From positions 1 to 64,000 of the forward strand of contig NZ_JADPKT010000003.1 of the NCBI RefSeq assembly GCF_023074075.1: 64,000 bases of DNA, given 5' to 3'. How positions within the stretch are numbered: the stretch's first letter is position 1; every line of letters begins with the position of its first letter. Below are positions 7,360 to 15,929 of the stretch, one piece after another. Under the pieces are notes generated by a model. It made no database searches. It saw only the letters and a list, made by a program, of their open reading frames with translations, and was not told the DNA's origin. The position numbers and the translations under genes were made by a program. The stretch is from Bradyrhizobium sp. 138 (GTDB lineage Bacteria > Pseudomonadota > Alphaproteobacteria > Rhizobiales > Xanthobacteraceae).

Positions 7360-8190
7360 ATGACCGATGACAAGGTGAAACGACGACTGACCACCGTGCT
7401 GTGCGCTGACGTGTACGGCTATTCTCGTCTCATGGAAGCGGACGAGACCGGAACGTTGGAGACGCTCCGCCGCTACCGTACGGCCATTGCGCGATTGGTC
7501 GAGCGTCATGACGGCCGCATCGTCAATACCTGGGGCGACGCCGTGATCGCCGAGTTCGCCAGCGTCGTCGAGGCCGTGCAATGCGCGGTCGAGATCCAGC
7601 AGGAAATCTCCAGTCAGGCTTCGGACGCGTCCCAGGCGAGCCCGATGCAGTTTCGCATCGGCATCAACCTCGGCGACGTCATGGTGGACGGCTCCGACAT
7701 CTATGGCGACGGGGTCAATATCGCATCGCGCCTGCAAGAGCTCGCCGAGCCCGGCGGCGTCGTGATCTCGAGCTCGGTCTACGATCAGGTGCACAACAAA
7801 TTGTCCGTTGGCTTCGACTGCCTCGGCCAGCGGCCGATGAAGAACATTGCGCCGCTGACCAGCTATCGGTTGACCCTGGGTGGCCAGGCCGCCGGGTCAG
7901 GGAGCTTTGCGATCGGGGATCGTACAACTCCCTCAGAGAGAGCGCGTGCTCCGTGGATGGACGACAGGCGCGCGCCATCTTCGCCGATGAATGTCGTCTC
8001 GGATTGGCTCACAAGGCTGCCCCGCCCGGTCGCAGCGGCCCTCACGGTGTCGGCCTTCCTGATTGTGATCAATCTTTTGACCAGCCATAAGATCTGGTTT
8101 CACTGGCCGGTCGCAGCCATTCTGTTCGGTGTGGTCATGCGGATGGTGCTCGGCAACCGACCTGAATCGGACAGCAGAACAGAGCGCTGA
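7360..8190 (+). CDS. Class III adenylate/guanylate cyclase with C-terminal 2TM domain
   Basis: 276 residues. The catalytic domain (7-172) has both metal aspartates, D17 (LCADVYGYSR) and D60 (TWGDAVIAEF), and the transition-state pair N120/R124 (NIASRLQ), so it should be active, making cAMP from ATP. After a disordered linker (173-210), two hydrophobic helices (about 222-242 and 246-263, INLLTSHKIWFHWP between) match the 2TM domain. The catalytic part precedes the membrane part, the reverse of most receptor cyclases. The ATG at 7360 is preferred to one at 7324. Confidence 0.85.
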   Translation: MTDDKVKRRLTTVLCADVYGYSRLMEADETGTLETLRRYRTAIARLVERHDGRIVNTWGDAVIAEFASVVEAVQCAVEIQQEISSQASDASQASPMQFRIGINLGDVMVDGSDIYGDGVNIASRLQELAEPGGVVISSSVYDQVHNKLSVGFDCLGQRPMKNIAPLTSYRLTLGGQAAGSGSFAIGDRTTPSERARAPWMDDRRAPSSPMNVVSDWLTRLPRPVAAALTVSAFLIVINLLTSHKIWFHWPVAAILFGVVMRMVLGNRPESDSRTER

Positions 8191-8213
8191 ACGAGGCGGC
8201 ACGGCCGCTTCGT
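8191..8213. terminator. Hairpin between convergent genes
   Basis: ACGAGGCGGC-ACG-GCCGCTTCGT pairs nine of ten positions, directly after the cyclase stop codon and facing the convergent secreted-protein gene. It is a probable terminator without a T run. Confidence 0.45.
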
Positions 8214-8260
8214 CGCGCCCAGCGCTTGCGCATCTTGCCGGATCAAGCGCTCAAGAGAGC

Positions 8261-8614
8261 CTAATCGTCATCCTCATAGGGACGCGGTTGCGCCTGCGGA
8301 GGTGGCGGCAGCGCATTGTTATAGCGCGGCGGCGGCGCGGCGCGATTGCGTGGGACCTGCTGTTGCGGCGGCATCTGGTTGTTGGATTGGAACACCGCAC
8401 GGCAGCCGCTCGAGAGCTGGGGCGTGTTCTGCTGCAGGCAAGCCGTGATGCGACTCACATCCGGAATCTGGTCGCTGCACAGGCGCCACACATCCGGGGT
8501 GCAGGCCATCTGCTGTTCCATGGTTCCGCGATATTCTTCGGCGAATGCTGCGCCCTGCGCGACGATGCCGCCGACAGCGAGCGCCACACCCAGCGCAATC
8601 CGCTCTGTTCGCAT
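8261..8614 (-). CDS. Secreted cysteine-rich-repeat (GCR1-like) protein
   Basis: 117 residues with a signal peptide (1-25, ending GAAFAEE). The mature part has one cysteine-rich unit, CTPDVWRLCSDQIPDVSRI followed by TAC and GC, resembling the Golgi-apparatus-protein-1 cysteine repeat found in many rhizobial exported proteins. The tail (80-117) is Pro/Gln/Arg-rich and probably disordered. The four cysteines likely form two disulfides in the periplasm. AAGGA lies about 10 bases before the ATG. Function unknown. Confidence 0.75.
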   Translation of the reverse strand: MRTERIALGVALAVGGIVAQGAAFAEEYRGTMEQQMACTPDVWRLCSDQIPDVSRITACLQQNTPQLSSGCRAVFQSNNQMPPQQQVPRNRAAPPPRYNNALPPPPQAQPRPYEDDD

Positions 8615-8718
8615 GTCCAGAATCCTTCCGGGTTCTTCAAAAGCTCCTCAATCAATGAGGCACGGGAAGGTTCTGCTTCAACAACAAAACGTGAAAGCGG
8701 ACTTGGAACCAACTTCCG

Positions 8719-9708
8719 TCAGGGCTTGTCGTCCATGTTCATGTCGTGGACCTTCGCATCCGAAGGCGTCATTCCAAAGCGCCGCCGAAATGTCCGGTGG
8801 AAATACGAGACGTCGTTGAAGCCGCAGAGGTAAGCGAAATCGCTGATCTTGTTCAACCGGTGCAGCGGATCGCGGAGCAGCCGCGCCGCGCGCATCAGCC
8901 GCTGCTCAAGCAGAAACTCGGAAAACGTGACGCCGGTGCGCTCGAACAGCAATTGTATCGAACGCGGACTGACCCGATGGCGTTGCGCGACGCTGGCAAG
9001 CGAGAGATCGCCGTCGCCGAGTCGGGCCAGAATGTCGGCCTTGATCGCCTCGAGGCGCGCGGCCGCAAGACCACGTTCCTTTGCGAGCTCGGTCTCGTCA
9101 CGCCGGGTCCCCAGCATGAGGACCACGAGGTCCAACAGATGCTGCGAGGCGGCACTCTGCGCCAGTGCATCGAGATCGGGAGCGTGCCGAACCGTGAGAT
9201 CATGATATTGGTGCAGCAAAGCCGCGAGTGCGGGGTTGTGCACGAGAGGCCGCGCGATACGATCCTCCGCGTCGGGACAGCAGGCCAGCAGCGTCCGACG
9301 CGCGATGAACAGTGACTGAAACCGCCCTTCGGTCAGTTGCGAGACGTCGGCCCCTTGATGTGCTGCGTCGGCAAGGCCAGTGGCCATCGGTTCGAGATCG
9401 ACTGTCCGCCCGCCAACCGTGATGCGCATCGGGCCGGTCGTCGCAAGCACGAAGGCGAGCGCGTTGTCGCGATCGGCACCGGTCACGACGAACTGCATCG
9501 GCGAACCCGCGGCTCCCGACAACCTGAGTCCGGGCAGCGCCAGCGCGGTCAGATCGCAATGCACCGGTCCCGACGCAAGTGGCGCCAGATCGCCGCACAT
9601 CACGTGGCGGCAAAATTCCTCCCGCCAGGCGTCATAGGTCGGCCCGCTCGGGTCGCCGGCATAGCCGAGACGCGGCGCGCCGCGGATCGATCCGCCGTGA
9701 GTTGCCAT
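8719..9708 (-). CDS. AraC-family transcriptional regulator
   Basis: 329 residues. An N-terminal AraC-binding-like half (about 60-190) is followed by a C-terminal double helix-turn-helix: DLSLASVAQRHRVSPRSIQL and then HRLNKISDFAYLCGFNDVSY leading to FHRTFRRRFGMTPSD, the standard family signature. The ATG at 9708 (MATHGG) follows GGAG at nine bases and is preferred to the ATG at 9768. No adjacent divergent operon stands out, so its target is unclear. Family certain, effector unknown. Confidence 0.9.
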   Translation of the reverse strand: MATHGGSIRGAPRLGYAGDPSGPTYDAWREEFCRHVMCGDLAPLASGPVHCDLTALALPGLRLSGAAGSPMQFVVTGADRDNALAFVLATTGPMRITVGGRTVDLEPMATGLADAAHQGADVSQLTEGRFQSLFIARRTLLACCPDAEDRIARPLVHNPALAALLHQYHDLTVRHAPDLDALAQSAASQHLLDLVVLMLGTRRDETELAKERGLAAARLEAIKADILARLGDGDLSLASVAQRHRVSPRSIQLLFERTGVTFSEFLLEQRLMRAARLLRDPLHRLNKISDFAYLCGFNDVSYFHRTFRRRFGMTPSDAKVHDMNMDDKP

Positions 9709-10032
9709 GACGCGCGTCTCCAGGCTCGAATACCGCGATACTGATATCGCGCCGGCCAAGCCGCGCAACGCCTTTCAAAGCCGGCGGCGCCTTGGACCGT
9801 GTGGATTTTCGCTTTTGTCCATCTGCTGCGGCAACACGTCGCGAGTCACCGCATGATCATGCCGAGTGGCCACGTGGCACAATTCGGCGCGACCATTGCC
9901 GGTCGTCATGACTTTACCGGTAGCGCAGCAGCCAGGACGGCTGGAAGGCGCACCTACGAGGGCGCATTCCCGAGCCGGGATAGTACCGGCACACCCGACG
10001 CGGCCTGGCCCCGGCGAATCCTGAACCTGGCC
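9709..10032. other. Intergenic region, 324 bp, with a GTGGCCAC palindrome
   Basis: No gene is visible between the AraC regulator and the Bug receptor, both on the minus strand, so this holds the regulator's promoter. At 9860-9879 there is an imperfect 20-bp palindrome centred on GTGGCCAC (TGCCGAGTGGCCACGTGGCA), which could be a regulator site. Confidence 0.5.
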
Positions 10033-11022
10033 CTACTCCACCTTGCCGATCTTCTTGACCGCCGCGATCAGGCGCGCGCTGTCGGCCGCAATGAATTGCG
10101 CGAAGGCCGGGGCGTCCTGATAGGCGACGAGACTGCCCGAGGTCTCGAAGGCCTTGAGGACATCAGGGCTCGTCATCACCTGCGCCATCGCCTCGCGCAG
10201 ACGTGTTGCGACGGACGCCGGCAGCGCGCTCTGCGCGAACAGCCCGGCCCAGATGTAAAACTCGACGTCCTTGTAGCCGAGCTCATGGAAGGTCGGCACA
10301 TCAGGGAAGCTCGCGATGCGCTGCGCACCGCAATTGCCGAGCACGCGCAACTTGCCGTCATCGACCTGCGGCTTCAGCGTGCCCGGTGCGGCGGCGATCG
10401 CCTGCACGGTGCCACCGAGGATCGCGGTCAGCGCCGGACCTGCGCCGCGGAACGGCACGTGCAGCAGCTTGATGCCGGCGCTGCTTGCGAACATCTCCAT
10501 CGCCACATGCAGCGTGCCGTAGGGCCCCGACGAGCCGTAGGTGATCTGGCTCGGACGCTTCTTGGCATCCTCGACGAAATCCTGCGCCGTTTTCCACGGC
10601 GCGGAGGCCGGCACCGCCAATAGCGTGGGATCGGCAAGCACCCGCGCGATCGGCATGAACTGCGAGACCTCATAGGCGACGGGACGGTCAAACAGGCGGT
10701 CGGCCTCCGGGAGCACCGCGAGCGAGGACAGCGTCATCAGCAGCGTGTGGCCGTCGGGCTCGGCGCGTGCCGCGGCTGCATTGCCGACCGAGCCGCCGCC
10801 GCCTCCGGCCCTGTTATCGACGATGACGGGCTTGCCGAGGATCCGCTCCAGCGCCATGGCGACCGGCCGTGCCGCGAGATCGGCCTGGCCTCCGGCCGGA
10901 AACGGCACGATCAGGGTGATGTTGCGCGCTGGATAAAGAGCTTGGGCAAAGCTTGATTGAGAGCAAGCTGCCTGTGCGAGCGGCAGCACGGCAGCGGCCT
11001 TCAGGAGTTCGCGGCGTTTCAT
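10033..11022 (-). CDS. Bug/TctC-family periplasmic solute receptor
   Basis: A 329-residue tripartite-tricarboxylate-type receptor. The signal region MKRRELLKAAAVLPLAQAA resembles a twin-arginine leader. Family landmarks are ITLIVPFPAGGQADLAARP, RAGGGGGSVGNAAAARAEPD and YGSSGPYGTLH. Bug proteins bind small carboxylates, nicotinate or amino acids. No TctA/TctB membrane genes lie nearby, as is common for the expanded orphan Bug sets of soil proteobacteria. GGGGAGG precedes the ATG. The leader and upstream sequence resemble those at 12028-12170. Confidence 0.92.
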   Translation of the reverse strand: MKRRELLKAAAVLPLAQAACSQSSFAQALYPARNITLIVPFPAGGQADLAARPVAMALERILGKPVIVDNRAGGGGGSVGNAAAARAEPDGHTLLMTLSSLAVLPEADRLFDRPVAYEVSQFMPIARVLADPTLLAVPASAPWKTAQDFVEDAKKRPSQITYGSSGPYGTLHVAMEMFASSAGIKLLHVPFRGAGPALTAILGGTVQAIAAAPGTLKPQVDDGKLRVLGNCGAQRIASFPDVPTFHELGYKDVEFYIWAGLFAQSALPASVATRLREAMAQVMTSPDVLKAFETSGSLVAYQDAPAFAQFIAADSARLIAAVKKIGKVE

Positions 11023-11161
11023 TGGTTGGTACCTCCCCGATTGTTTTCGTTGTTGGGAGGCAGCCTAACCGGAACGGATTTGTGTTGCGATACCCGTGCG
11101 CTTGCACCCTCCCCGGCGGGGGCCTGGAGGGGGTGTCGACCGGTTGGCCGCATCTCCTCAA

Positions 11162-11932
11162 CTACTGCGACTGCAACAAGGTAGGCAGGCTCTTGTCGAG
11201 GACGTTGCCGAGCAGTTGCCGCGTCGACGCGCGCATCACTGGATTGTTGGCGGCTTCCGGCGGTTCTGGCCATTGCGCCCAATCGATACGCAGCGTCGGC
11301 GGCCCGGTCATAAAGTTGCTTCCGCTGATCGAGCCTTCGCCGCTCTTCAGAATATCGAAGCTTTGCCCGTCATGAACGTAGATCCGTATCACCGCGTAGA
11401 TGTCGGCCATGTTGTACAACGGGCTGCCCTTCATGACACCGATGCCGAAGAATCCACCCTGGCGTATTCCCTTGATCACGACGACATAGCGTTTGCATCC
11501 GGCCTGACCGGCAACTTGTCGGACGATGGCGCCGGCCTTGTCGCTGCGAACGAACATGCCAAGCCCGGGATCGTAGGAATTGAATGCGGATTTATCGGCA
11601 GCGATCCTGCGGACGACAAAACCGGAGCTGACCGCGCTCCTCACACGCTCGACAACGAGGTCATCGAGCCCAAAACCGTCGACCGGAACCTCCTTGTTCT
11701 CGTTGCCGAACACGGTCGCGCCGATCTTCTTCACGATGAAGCGATCGCCCAGCAGCGATATCACGCCGACGCACGGTCCTGCAGCTTGCGGCGTGGACCG
11801 CGAAGCAGGTGCCGGCTTGGAAGGCGCGTTCTTTGCCGGCTTGGCAACCGTCGCCGGCTGGGTGGTTTGCGCCTGCGCGGGACCGGCCAGGCACAGTGCG
11901 AACAGGACGAGGCAAACAAGACGAAGCATCAT
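11162..11932 (-). CDS. Exported conserved protein of unknown function
   Basis: 256 residues from a double ATG (11932/11929), with a signal peptide (ending AGPAQAQ), an Ala/Pro/Lys linker and a conserved-looking domain from about residue 52. Visible stretches are CVGVISLLGDRFIVKKIGAT, VVIKGIRQGGFFGIGVMKG and LRIDWAQWPEPPEAANNPV. The pattern suggests a periplasmic or lipidated envelope protein. I do not recognise a named family. No strong ribosome binding site precedes the start, so the start is tentative. Confidence 0.7.
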   Translation of the reverse strand: MMLRLVCLVLFALCLAGPAQAQTTQPATVAKPAKNAPSKPAPASRSTPQAAGPCVGVISLLGDRFIVKKIGATVFGNENKEVPVDGFGLDDLVVERVRSAVSSGFVVRRIAADKSAFNSYDPGLGMFVRSDKAGAIVRQVAGQAGCKRYVVVIKGIRQGGFFGIGVMKGSPLYNMADIYAVIRIYVHDGQSFDILKSGEGSISGSNFMTGPPTLRIDWAQWPEPPEAANNPVMRASTRQLLGNVLDKSLPTLLQSQ

Positions 11933-12027
11933 GTAGCGGTCGATCGGGTTGTTGAGAAACACGAAGCAGGAAACAAAACGCGGCGCGGATATAGACAACA
12001 AAGTTTATGACCGCAACGCGACGGCGC

Positions 12028-12117
12028 CTAGCGTTTCTTCGCCTTGGCAAACTGCTTGGGTAAAAACTCCGTCGGCGGCAATGCCGCAGCCGCACGCAAG
12101 AGACCGCGTCGATCCAT
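12028..12117 (-). pseudogene. Short ORF resembling the leader of a Bug-type receptor
   Basis: A 29-residue ORF beginning MDRRGLLRAAAALPP, very like the MKRRELLKAAAVLPL start of the receptor at 10033-11022. It has a strong ribosome binding site (GGGGAGGGCATCATC), and its upstream DNA shares GTTAGGCTG and an AATC/GGGGAGG stretch with the receptor's upstream DNA. It ends after KQFAKAKKR with no binding domain. It is most simply a remnant of a duplicated receptor gene's 5' end; a functional micropeptide is possible. Confidence 0.55.
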
Positions 12118-12263
12118 GATGATGCCCTCCCCTGATTTTTCTTGTTTCGCTGCCAGCCTAACGCGCCAGGCGGCAAGAACAAGACGTTTACGAAGCGTTA
12201 GCCATGTCGGGCTCCTTCAGGAACGCATGTCCGGACTCGCTGTTGCCTTCTCAGGGAGAGTGG

Positions 12264-12524
12264 ATGATGCGGAATCTGGCGACCATCGACGTTGCGCTGG
12301 ACGAGATGCTGGTGAATCTCGCAGCGATCGTGTTGCGGCTTTCAAAGCCCGAACTGACGCAGACGCCGGAAGCGCGACGCGCATTGGCTCAATCCGTCCA
12401 TCAATATGCCGTTTGTGCCAAGCGTTCGAGCGACCCGCGCGTTCACGAATTGAAGGCCCAGCTGGAGAAGACGGTGAAGCCGAGCTTGCGCATTGTCGCC
12501 ATCGACGGCGTGAAGGTGGCTTAG
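12264..12524 (+). CDS. Small conserved protein, 86 aa
   Basis: The gene starts at MMRNLATIDVALDEMLVNLA with AGGGAG a few bases upstream. The protein is soluble and mostly helical, with a basic C-terminal half ending in LRIVAIDGVKVA. It has no signal peptide and a single cysteine. Its size and context match small conserved hypothetical proteins of Bradyrhizobium, but I cannot name a family. Flanked by the receptor-leader remnant on one side and a palindromic repeat pair on the other. Confidence 0.6.
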   Translation: MMRNLATIDVALDEMLVNLAAIVLRLSKPELTQTPEARRALAQSVHQYAVCAKRSSDPRVHELKAQLEKTVKPSLRIVAIDGVKVA

Positions 12525-12560
12525 TCCAAGACGGTAGGCTTTGCGATTCCCTCGGGCAAA

Positions 12561-12695
12561 GACGTGGGCACGCTTCCGCCTTCGCTCTTCGAGCTACGGC
12601 GGACAAGTCGCTTTGCCCACCCTACGATAGCCGTTTGCAGGATAGACTAGCGAGGTCTCGCGGGGTGGGCAAAGGCGCAAAGCGCCGTGCCCACG
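12561..12695. repeat. Pair of bradyrhizobial-type palindromic repeats
   Basis: GACGTGGGCACGCTTCCGCC starts the left copy, which ends at 12630 with GCTTTGCCCACCCTACG. The right copy at 12661-12695 reads GGGGTGGGCAAAGGCGCAAA then GCGCCGTGCCCAC in the opposite orientation. The pair fills the space between the small conserved gene and the LysR gene. Confidence 0.8.
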
Positions 12696-12701
12696 AAGGA
12701 T

Positions 12702-13637
12702 CTATCCAGCCCTCGCACTCTTCTTCGTCCGCCGCTTGCACGTGCCCGGCAGCTTGGCCGCGAGAAAATCGCCGAGCGCTTCGACGCGGGCGGGGCGCGG
12801 GCCGCCGGGCGGCGTCACCAGGTGCACGGCGCCCTCGGCCTGCTTCCAGTCCTTCAGGATCACTTCGACCTCGCCCGACGAGATCGCCTCACCGACGATG
12901 AACTCGGGAAGCTCCGCGATGCCGAGACCTGCGATCAGCGCCGGCATCACGGCCTCGCCGTTGTTGACGCGAAGCGGGCCGCCCGGGCGTACGCTGGCCT
13001 GCTCGCCGGCCGAATTGGTGTAGTGCCAGACGTTGGGCGTGGAGAGATAGGCGTAGCTGAAGCATTTGTGCTCGGCCAAATGCATCGGATGCGTCGGCCG
13101 TCCGTGTTGCTTCAGGTAGGACGGCGCGGCCACGGTGTAGCGCGGCATGGTGAAGAGCTGCCGCGCGATCAGCGAGGAATCCGGCAGGCGCGCGATCCGG
13201 ATCGCCATGTCGAAACCCTCACCGATCAGATCGACGGTCGCATCGCTCAGATGCAGATCGACCGAAACTTCCGGATAGGCCGCGAAGAACTCCGGCAGCA
13301 GCGGCGCCACTGCCTTGATGCCGAACGTCATGGGCACCGCGAGCCGCACCAGGCCGCGCGGCGCCACCGACTGCGCCAGCGCCTCGTTCTCCGCTGCCTC
13401 GCCGTCGGCCAGAAGGCGCGTCGCGCGGTCGGCGAGCTTATGGCCGGCATCGGTCAGCGCGAGCCGGCGCGAGGTGCGGTTGAACAGGCGGGCGCCTAAC
13501 CGCTCCTCCAGCCGGGTCACGGCCTTCGAGACCGTCGCTTTGGACATCGCAAGTTCGCTCGCGGCCCCCGCAAACGACCGTAATTCCACGACTTTTGCGA
13601 AAATCGCGAGCGCCTCGAAATCGGGGAGTTTTGCCAT
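12702..13637 (-). CDS. LysR-family transcriptional regulator
   Basis: 311 residues. The N-terminal helix-turn-helix is clear (FAGAASELAMSKATVSKAVT, residues 22-41), followed by an effector domain beginning VRLAVPMTFGIKAVAPLLPE and a Lys/Arg-rich tail. It is divergent from the SDR-pirin-WrbA operon, with 119 bp between starts, and probably controls it, as LysR regulators usually control the divergent neighbour. An inverted repeat at 13666-13680 could be its site. The inducer is likely an electrophile or quinone, an inference from the target genes. Confidence 0.92.
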   Translation of the reverse strand: MAKLPDFEALAIFAKVVELRSFAGAASELAMSKATVSKAVTRLEERLGARLFNRTSRRLALTDAGHKLADRATRLLADGEAAENEALAQSVAPRGLVRLAVPMTFGIKAVAPLLPEFFAAYPEVSVDLHLSDATVDLIGEGFDMAIRIARLPDSSLIARQLFTMPRYTVAAPSYLKQHGRPTHPMHLAEHKCFSYAYLSTPNVWHYTNSAGEQASVRPGGPLRVNNGEAVMPALIAGLGIAELPEFIVGEAISSGEVEVILKDWKQAEGAVHLVTPPGGPRPARVEALGDFLAAKLPGTCKRRTKKSARAG

Positions 13638-13665
13638 GGCCGCCGGTCCGATCGGGATTTATTGG

Positions 13666-13680
13666 GAAACAATGTGTTTC
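13666..13680. promoter_or_regulatory. Inverted repeat, candidate LysR site
   Basis: GAAAC-AATGT-GTTTC has perfect 5-bp arms, 28 bp upstream of the LysR start and in the gap shared with the SDR operon. Further TTTC-rich steps follow to 13700. Confidence 0.45.
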
Positions 13681-13756
13681 GATAGTTTCTATTTCTATAC
13701 CACAGGCGGAGGCTTATCCAAGGGTCAATCGCAAACCCAGGGAATGGAGAAATCCA

Positions 13757-14509
13757 ATGACCAAGAAGCTCTCAGGCAAGGTTGCCCTCGTTACCGGCGG
13801 CTCGCGCGGCATCGGCGCGGCAAGCGCCCGCGCTCTCGCCGATGAAGGCGCTGACGTCGCCATCAGCTATGTCGCTTCGCCCGACAAGGCGGAGGCTGTG
13901 GTCGCGGAGCTGAAGGCGAAGGGCGTCAGGGCGCGCGCTTTCAAGGCCGACCAGGCTTCCGCGAAGGACGTCACTCAATTGGTCAACGACGTCGCCAAGG
14001 AATTCGGCCATCTCGACATCCTCGTCAACAATGCCGGCGTCGCCGCCGGTGGCGCCATCGACGATGCCAAGGCGGATACGGAAGCGCTGGCCCGCCAGGA
14101 TCAGATCAACGTGCACGGCGTGATCGCGGCAATTCGTGCCGCCTCGCAGCTGATGGGCGAAGGCGGCCGCATCGTCACCGTGGGTTCGATGCTGGCTGAT
14201 CGCGCCTCGTTCCCGGGTCTTGCCGACTACGTCGCCACCAAGGCAGCCGTGGTCGGCTACACCAAGGGCGCAGCACGCGACCTCGGCCCGCGCGGCATCA
14301 CGGTGAACGTGGTGCAGCCCGGCTCGATCGACACCGACATGAATCCGAAGGATGGCGGCGAGTTCGCCGAGACCCAGCGCAAGCAGCACGCGCTGCAACG
14401 CTTCGGTCGTCCCGAGGAAGTCGCCGCCGGCGTGGTTTTTCTCGCAAGCCCGGACGCCTCCTTCATCACCGGCAGCGTGCTCAATGTCGATGGCGGGTTT
14501 GGCGCGTGA
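13757..14509 (+). CDS. SDR-family oxidoreductase, first gene of the pirin/WrbA operon
   Basis: A 250-residue classical SDR with cofactor motif TGGSRGIG (13-20), NNAG (91-94), catalytic S144, Y158 and K162 (YVATK), and an FITGSVLNVDGG C-terminal motif. It is most like 3-oxoacyl-ACP reductase/glucose-dehydrogenase-type SDRs, which act on varied carbonyls. First of three co-directional genes (SDR, pirin, WrbA), 34 and 39 bp apart. A carbonyl- or quinone-detoxifying role fits the neighbours. Confidence 0.93.
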   Translation: MTKKLSGKVALVTGGSRGIGAASARALADEGADVAISYVASPDKAEAVVAELKAKGVRARAFKADQASAKDVTQLVNDVAKEFGHLDILVNNAGVAAGGAIDDAKADTEALARQDQINVHGVIAAIRAASQLMGEGGRIVTVGSMLADRASFPGLADYVATKAAVVGYTKGAARDLGPRGITVNVVQPGSIDTDMNPKDGGEFAETQRKQHALQRFGRPEEVAAGVVFLASPDASFITGSVLNVDGGFGA

Positions 14510-14543
14510 CGGCAAATCCGCCCTCCAATCAGGACCCACTTCC

Positions 14544-15242
14544 ATGATCGAACTCAGACCTTTCGCAAAGCTCGGCGGCGCCGACCACGGCTGGCTCAAG
14601 GCCAAGCATCATTTTTCCTTCGCTGGCCATTATGACCCCGACAACATGGGTCACGGCGCCTTGCGCGTTTGGAACGACGACGAGATCGCGCCCAACACCG
14701 GCTTTCCCGCCCATCCCCACGCCAACATGGAAATCATCACCTATGTGCGCGAGGGCGCGATCACCCACCAGGACAGCCTCGGCAACGAGGGCCGCACTGA
14801 AGCGGGCGATGTGCAGGTGATGAGCGCCGGCAGCGGCATCCGCCACTCCGAGTACAATCTCGAGCCGACGCAGACGCGGATCTTCCAGATCTGGATCGAG
14901 CCGACGGCGCGCGGGGGACAGCCGACCTGGGGATCGAAGCCTTTCCCCAGGGCTGGCCGCTCCGGCAAGCTCGTCACCATCGCGAGCGGCTTCGAGGATG
15001 ACACGGACGCGCTGCCGATCCGCGCCGATGCGCGGGTGCTCGCCACCACGCTGAAGGCGGGCGAGAGCGCGGAGTACGCGCCGCAGACATCACGGCATCT
15101 CTACCTCGTGCCCGCGGCAGGCGCCGTCGAAATCAACGGCATCCGCGTCAACGCCCGCGACGGCGCTGCGATCCGCGACGAGGCCAGGCTGAAGATCACC
15201 GCTCTGGAAGATTCAGAGATCGTGCTCGTCGACGCGGCCTAA
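14544..15242 (+). CDS. Pirin-family protein (bicupin)
   Basis: A 232-residue pirin. The N-terminal cupin has the metal-binding pattern GFPAHPHANMEIITYV and a later GIRHSEYNL, giving three His and one Glu for iron. The C-terminal cupin is shorter, ending in an acidic strand. Bacterial pirins include quercetin 2,3-dioxygenases and stress-linked regulators of metabolism. Sits between an SDR and WrbA, which suggests a shared oxidative or electrophile response. Length and motifs are standard. Confidence 0.93.
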   Translation: MIELRPFAKLGGADHGWLKAKHHFSFAGHYDPDNMGHGALRVWNDDEIAPNTGFPAHPHANMEIITYVREGAITHQDSLGNEGRTEAGDVQVMSAGSGIRHSEYNLEPTQTRIFQIWIEPTARGGQPTWGSKPFPRAGRSGKLVTIASGFEDDTDALPIRADARVLATTLKAGESAEYAPQTSRHLYLVPAAGAVEINGIRVNARDGAAIRDEARLKITALEDSEIVLVDAA

Positions 15243-15281
15243 CAACTCATCCCATCGAATCTGCATTCAACGGAGACCACC

Positions 15282-15881
15282 ATGACTAAAGTTCTCGTCC
15301 TCTATTATTCCGCCTATGGCCATATCGAGGCGATGGCCAACGCCGTCGCCGAGGGCGCACGCGAGGCCGGCGTCACCGTCGACGTCAAGCGCGTGCCGGA
15401 GCTGGTGCCGGCCGAGGTTGCGAAAGCCTCGCATTACAAGCTCGACCAGGCCGCGCCGATCGCCACAATCGAGGATCTCGTCAATTACGACGCGATCATC
15501 GTCGGTACCGGCACCCGCTTCGGCCGCATGGCTTCGCAGATGGCCAACTTCCTCGACCAGGCCGGCGGGCTCTGGGCCAAGGGCGCGCTGCACGGCAAGG
15601 TCGGTGGCGCCTTCACCTCATCCGCCACCCAGCATGGCGGCCAGGAGACGACGCTGTTCTCGATCATCACCAACCTCTTGCATTTCGGCATGGTCGTCGT
15701 CGGCATGAACTACGGCTTTGCCGGACAGATGAAGCTCGACGAGATCACTGGCGGTGCCCCCTATGGCGCCACCACGATCACCGGCGGCGACGGCAGCCGC
15801 CAGCCCAGCGCCAACGAACTCGCCGGCGCGCGCTATCAGGGTCGCCAGATCGCGGAGACCGCCAAGAAGCTCCATGGCTAA
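15282..15881 (+). CDS. wrbA: NAD(P)H:quinone oxidoreductase, type IV (WrbA)
   Basis: A 199-residue flavodoxin-like protein that binds FMN and reduces quinones by two electrons, avoiding semiquinone radicals. Diagnostic features are the phosphate-binding loop [12 protein letters not shown] (8-19), [19 protein letters not shown] and a C-terminal [31 protein letters not shown] precedes the ATG. It is last in the SDR-pirin-WrbA operon. Its stop codon falls inside the first of four 13-bp tandem repeats (15868-15919). Confidence 0.97.
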   Translation: MTKVLVLYYSAYGHIEAMANAVAEGAREAGVTVDVKRVPELVPAEVAKASHYKLDQAAPIATIEDLVNYDAIIVGTGTRFGRMASQMANFLDQAGGLWAKGALHGKVGGAFTSSATQHGGQETTLFSIITNLLHFGMVVVGMNYGFAGQMKLDEITGGAPYGATTITGGDGSRQPSANELAGARYQGRQIAETAKKLHG

Positions 15882-15919
15882 GCTCCACGGCTAAACTCCA
15901 TGGCTGAGCTGCACGGCTG
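15868..15919. repeat. Four 13-bp tandem repeats over the wrbA stop codon
   Basis: The units are AGCTCCATGGCTA, AGCTCCACGGCTA, AACTCCATGGCTG and AGCTGCACGGCTG, in unbroken tandem. The first carries the last codons of wrbA and most of its stop. Because 13 is not a multiple of three, loss or gain of a unit changes only untranslated sequence. Confidence 0.9.
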
Positions 15920-15929
15920 ATGCGATCGC

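Noticed and set aside
11096..12010. Plus-strand frame opposite the exported conserved gene
   Set aside because: Arg/His-rich shadow with no start signal; the minus strand has a signal peptide and domain-like composition.
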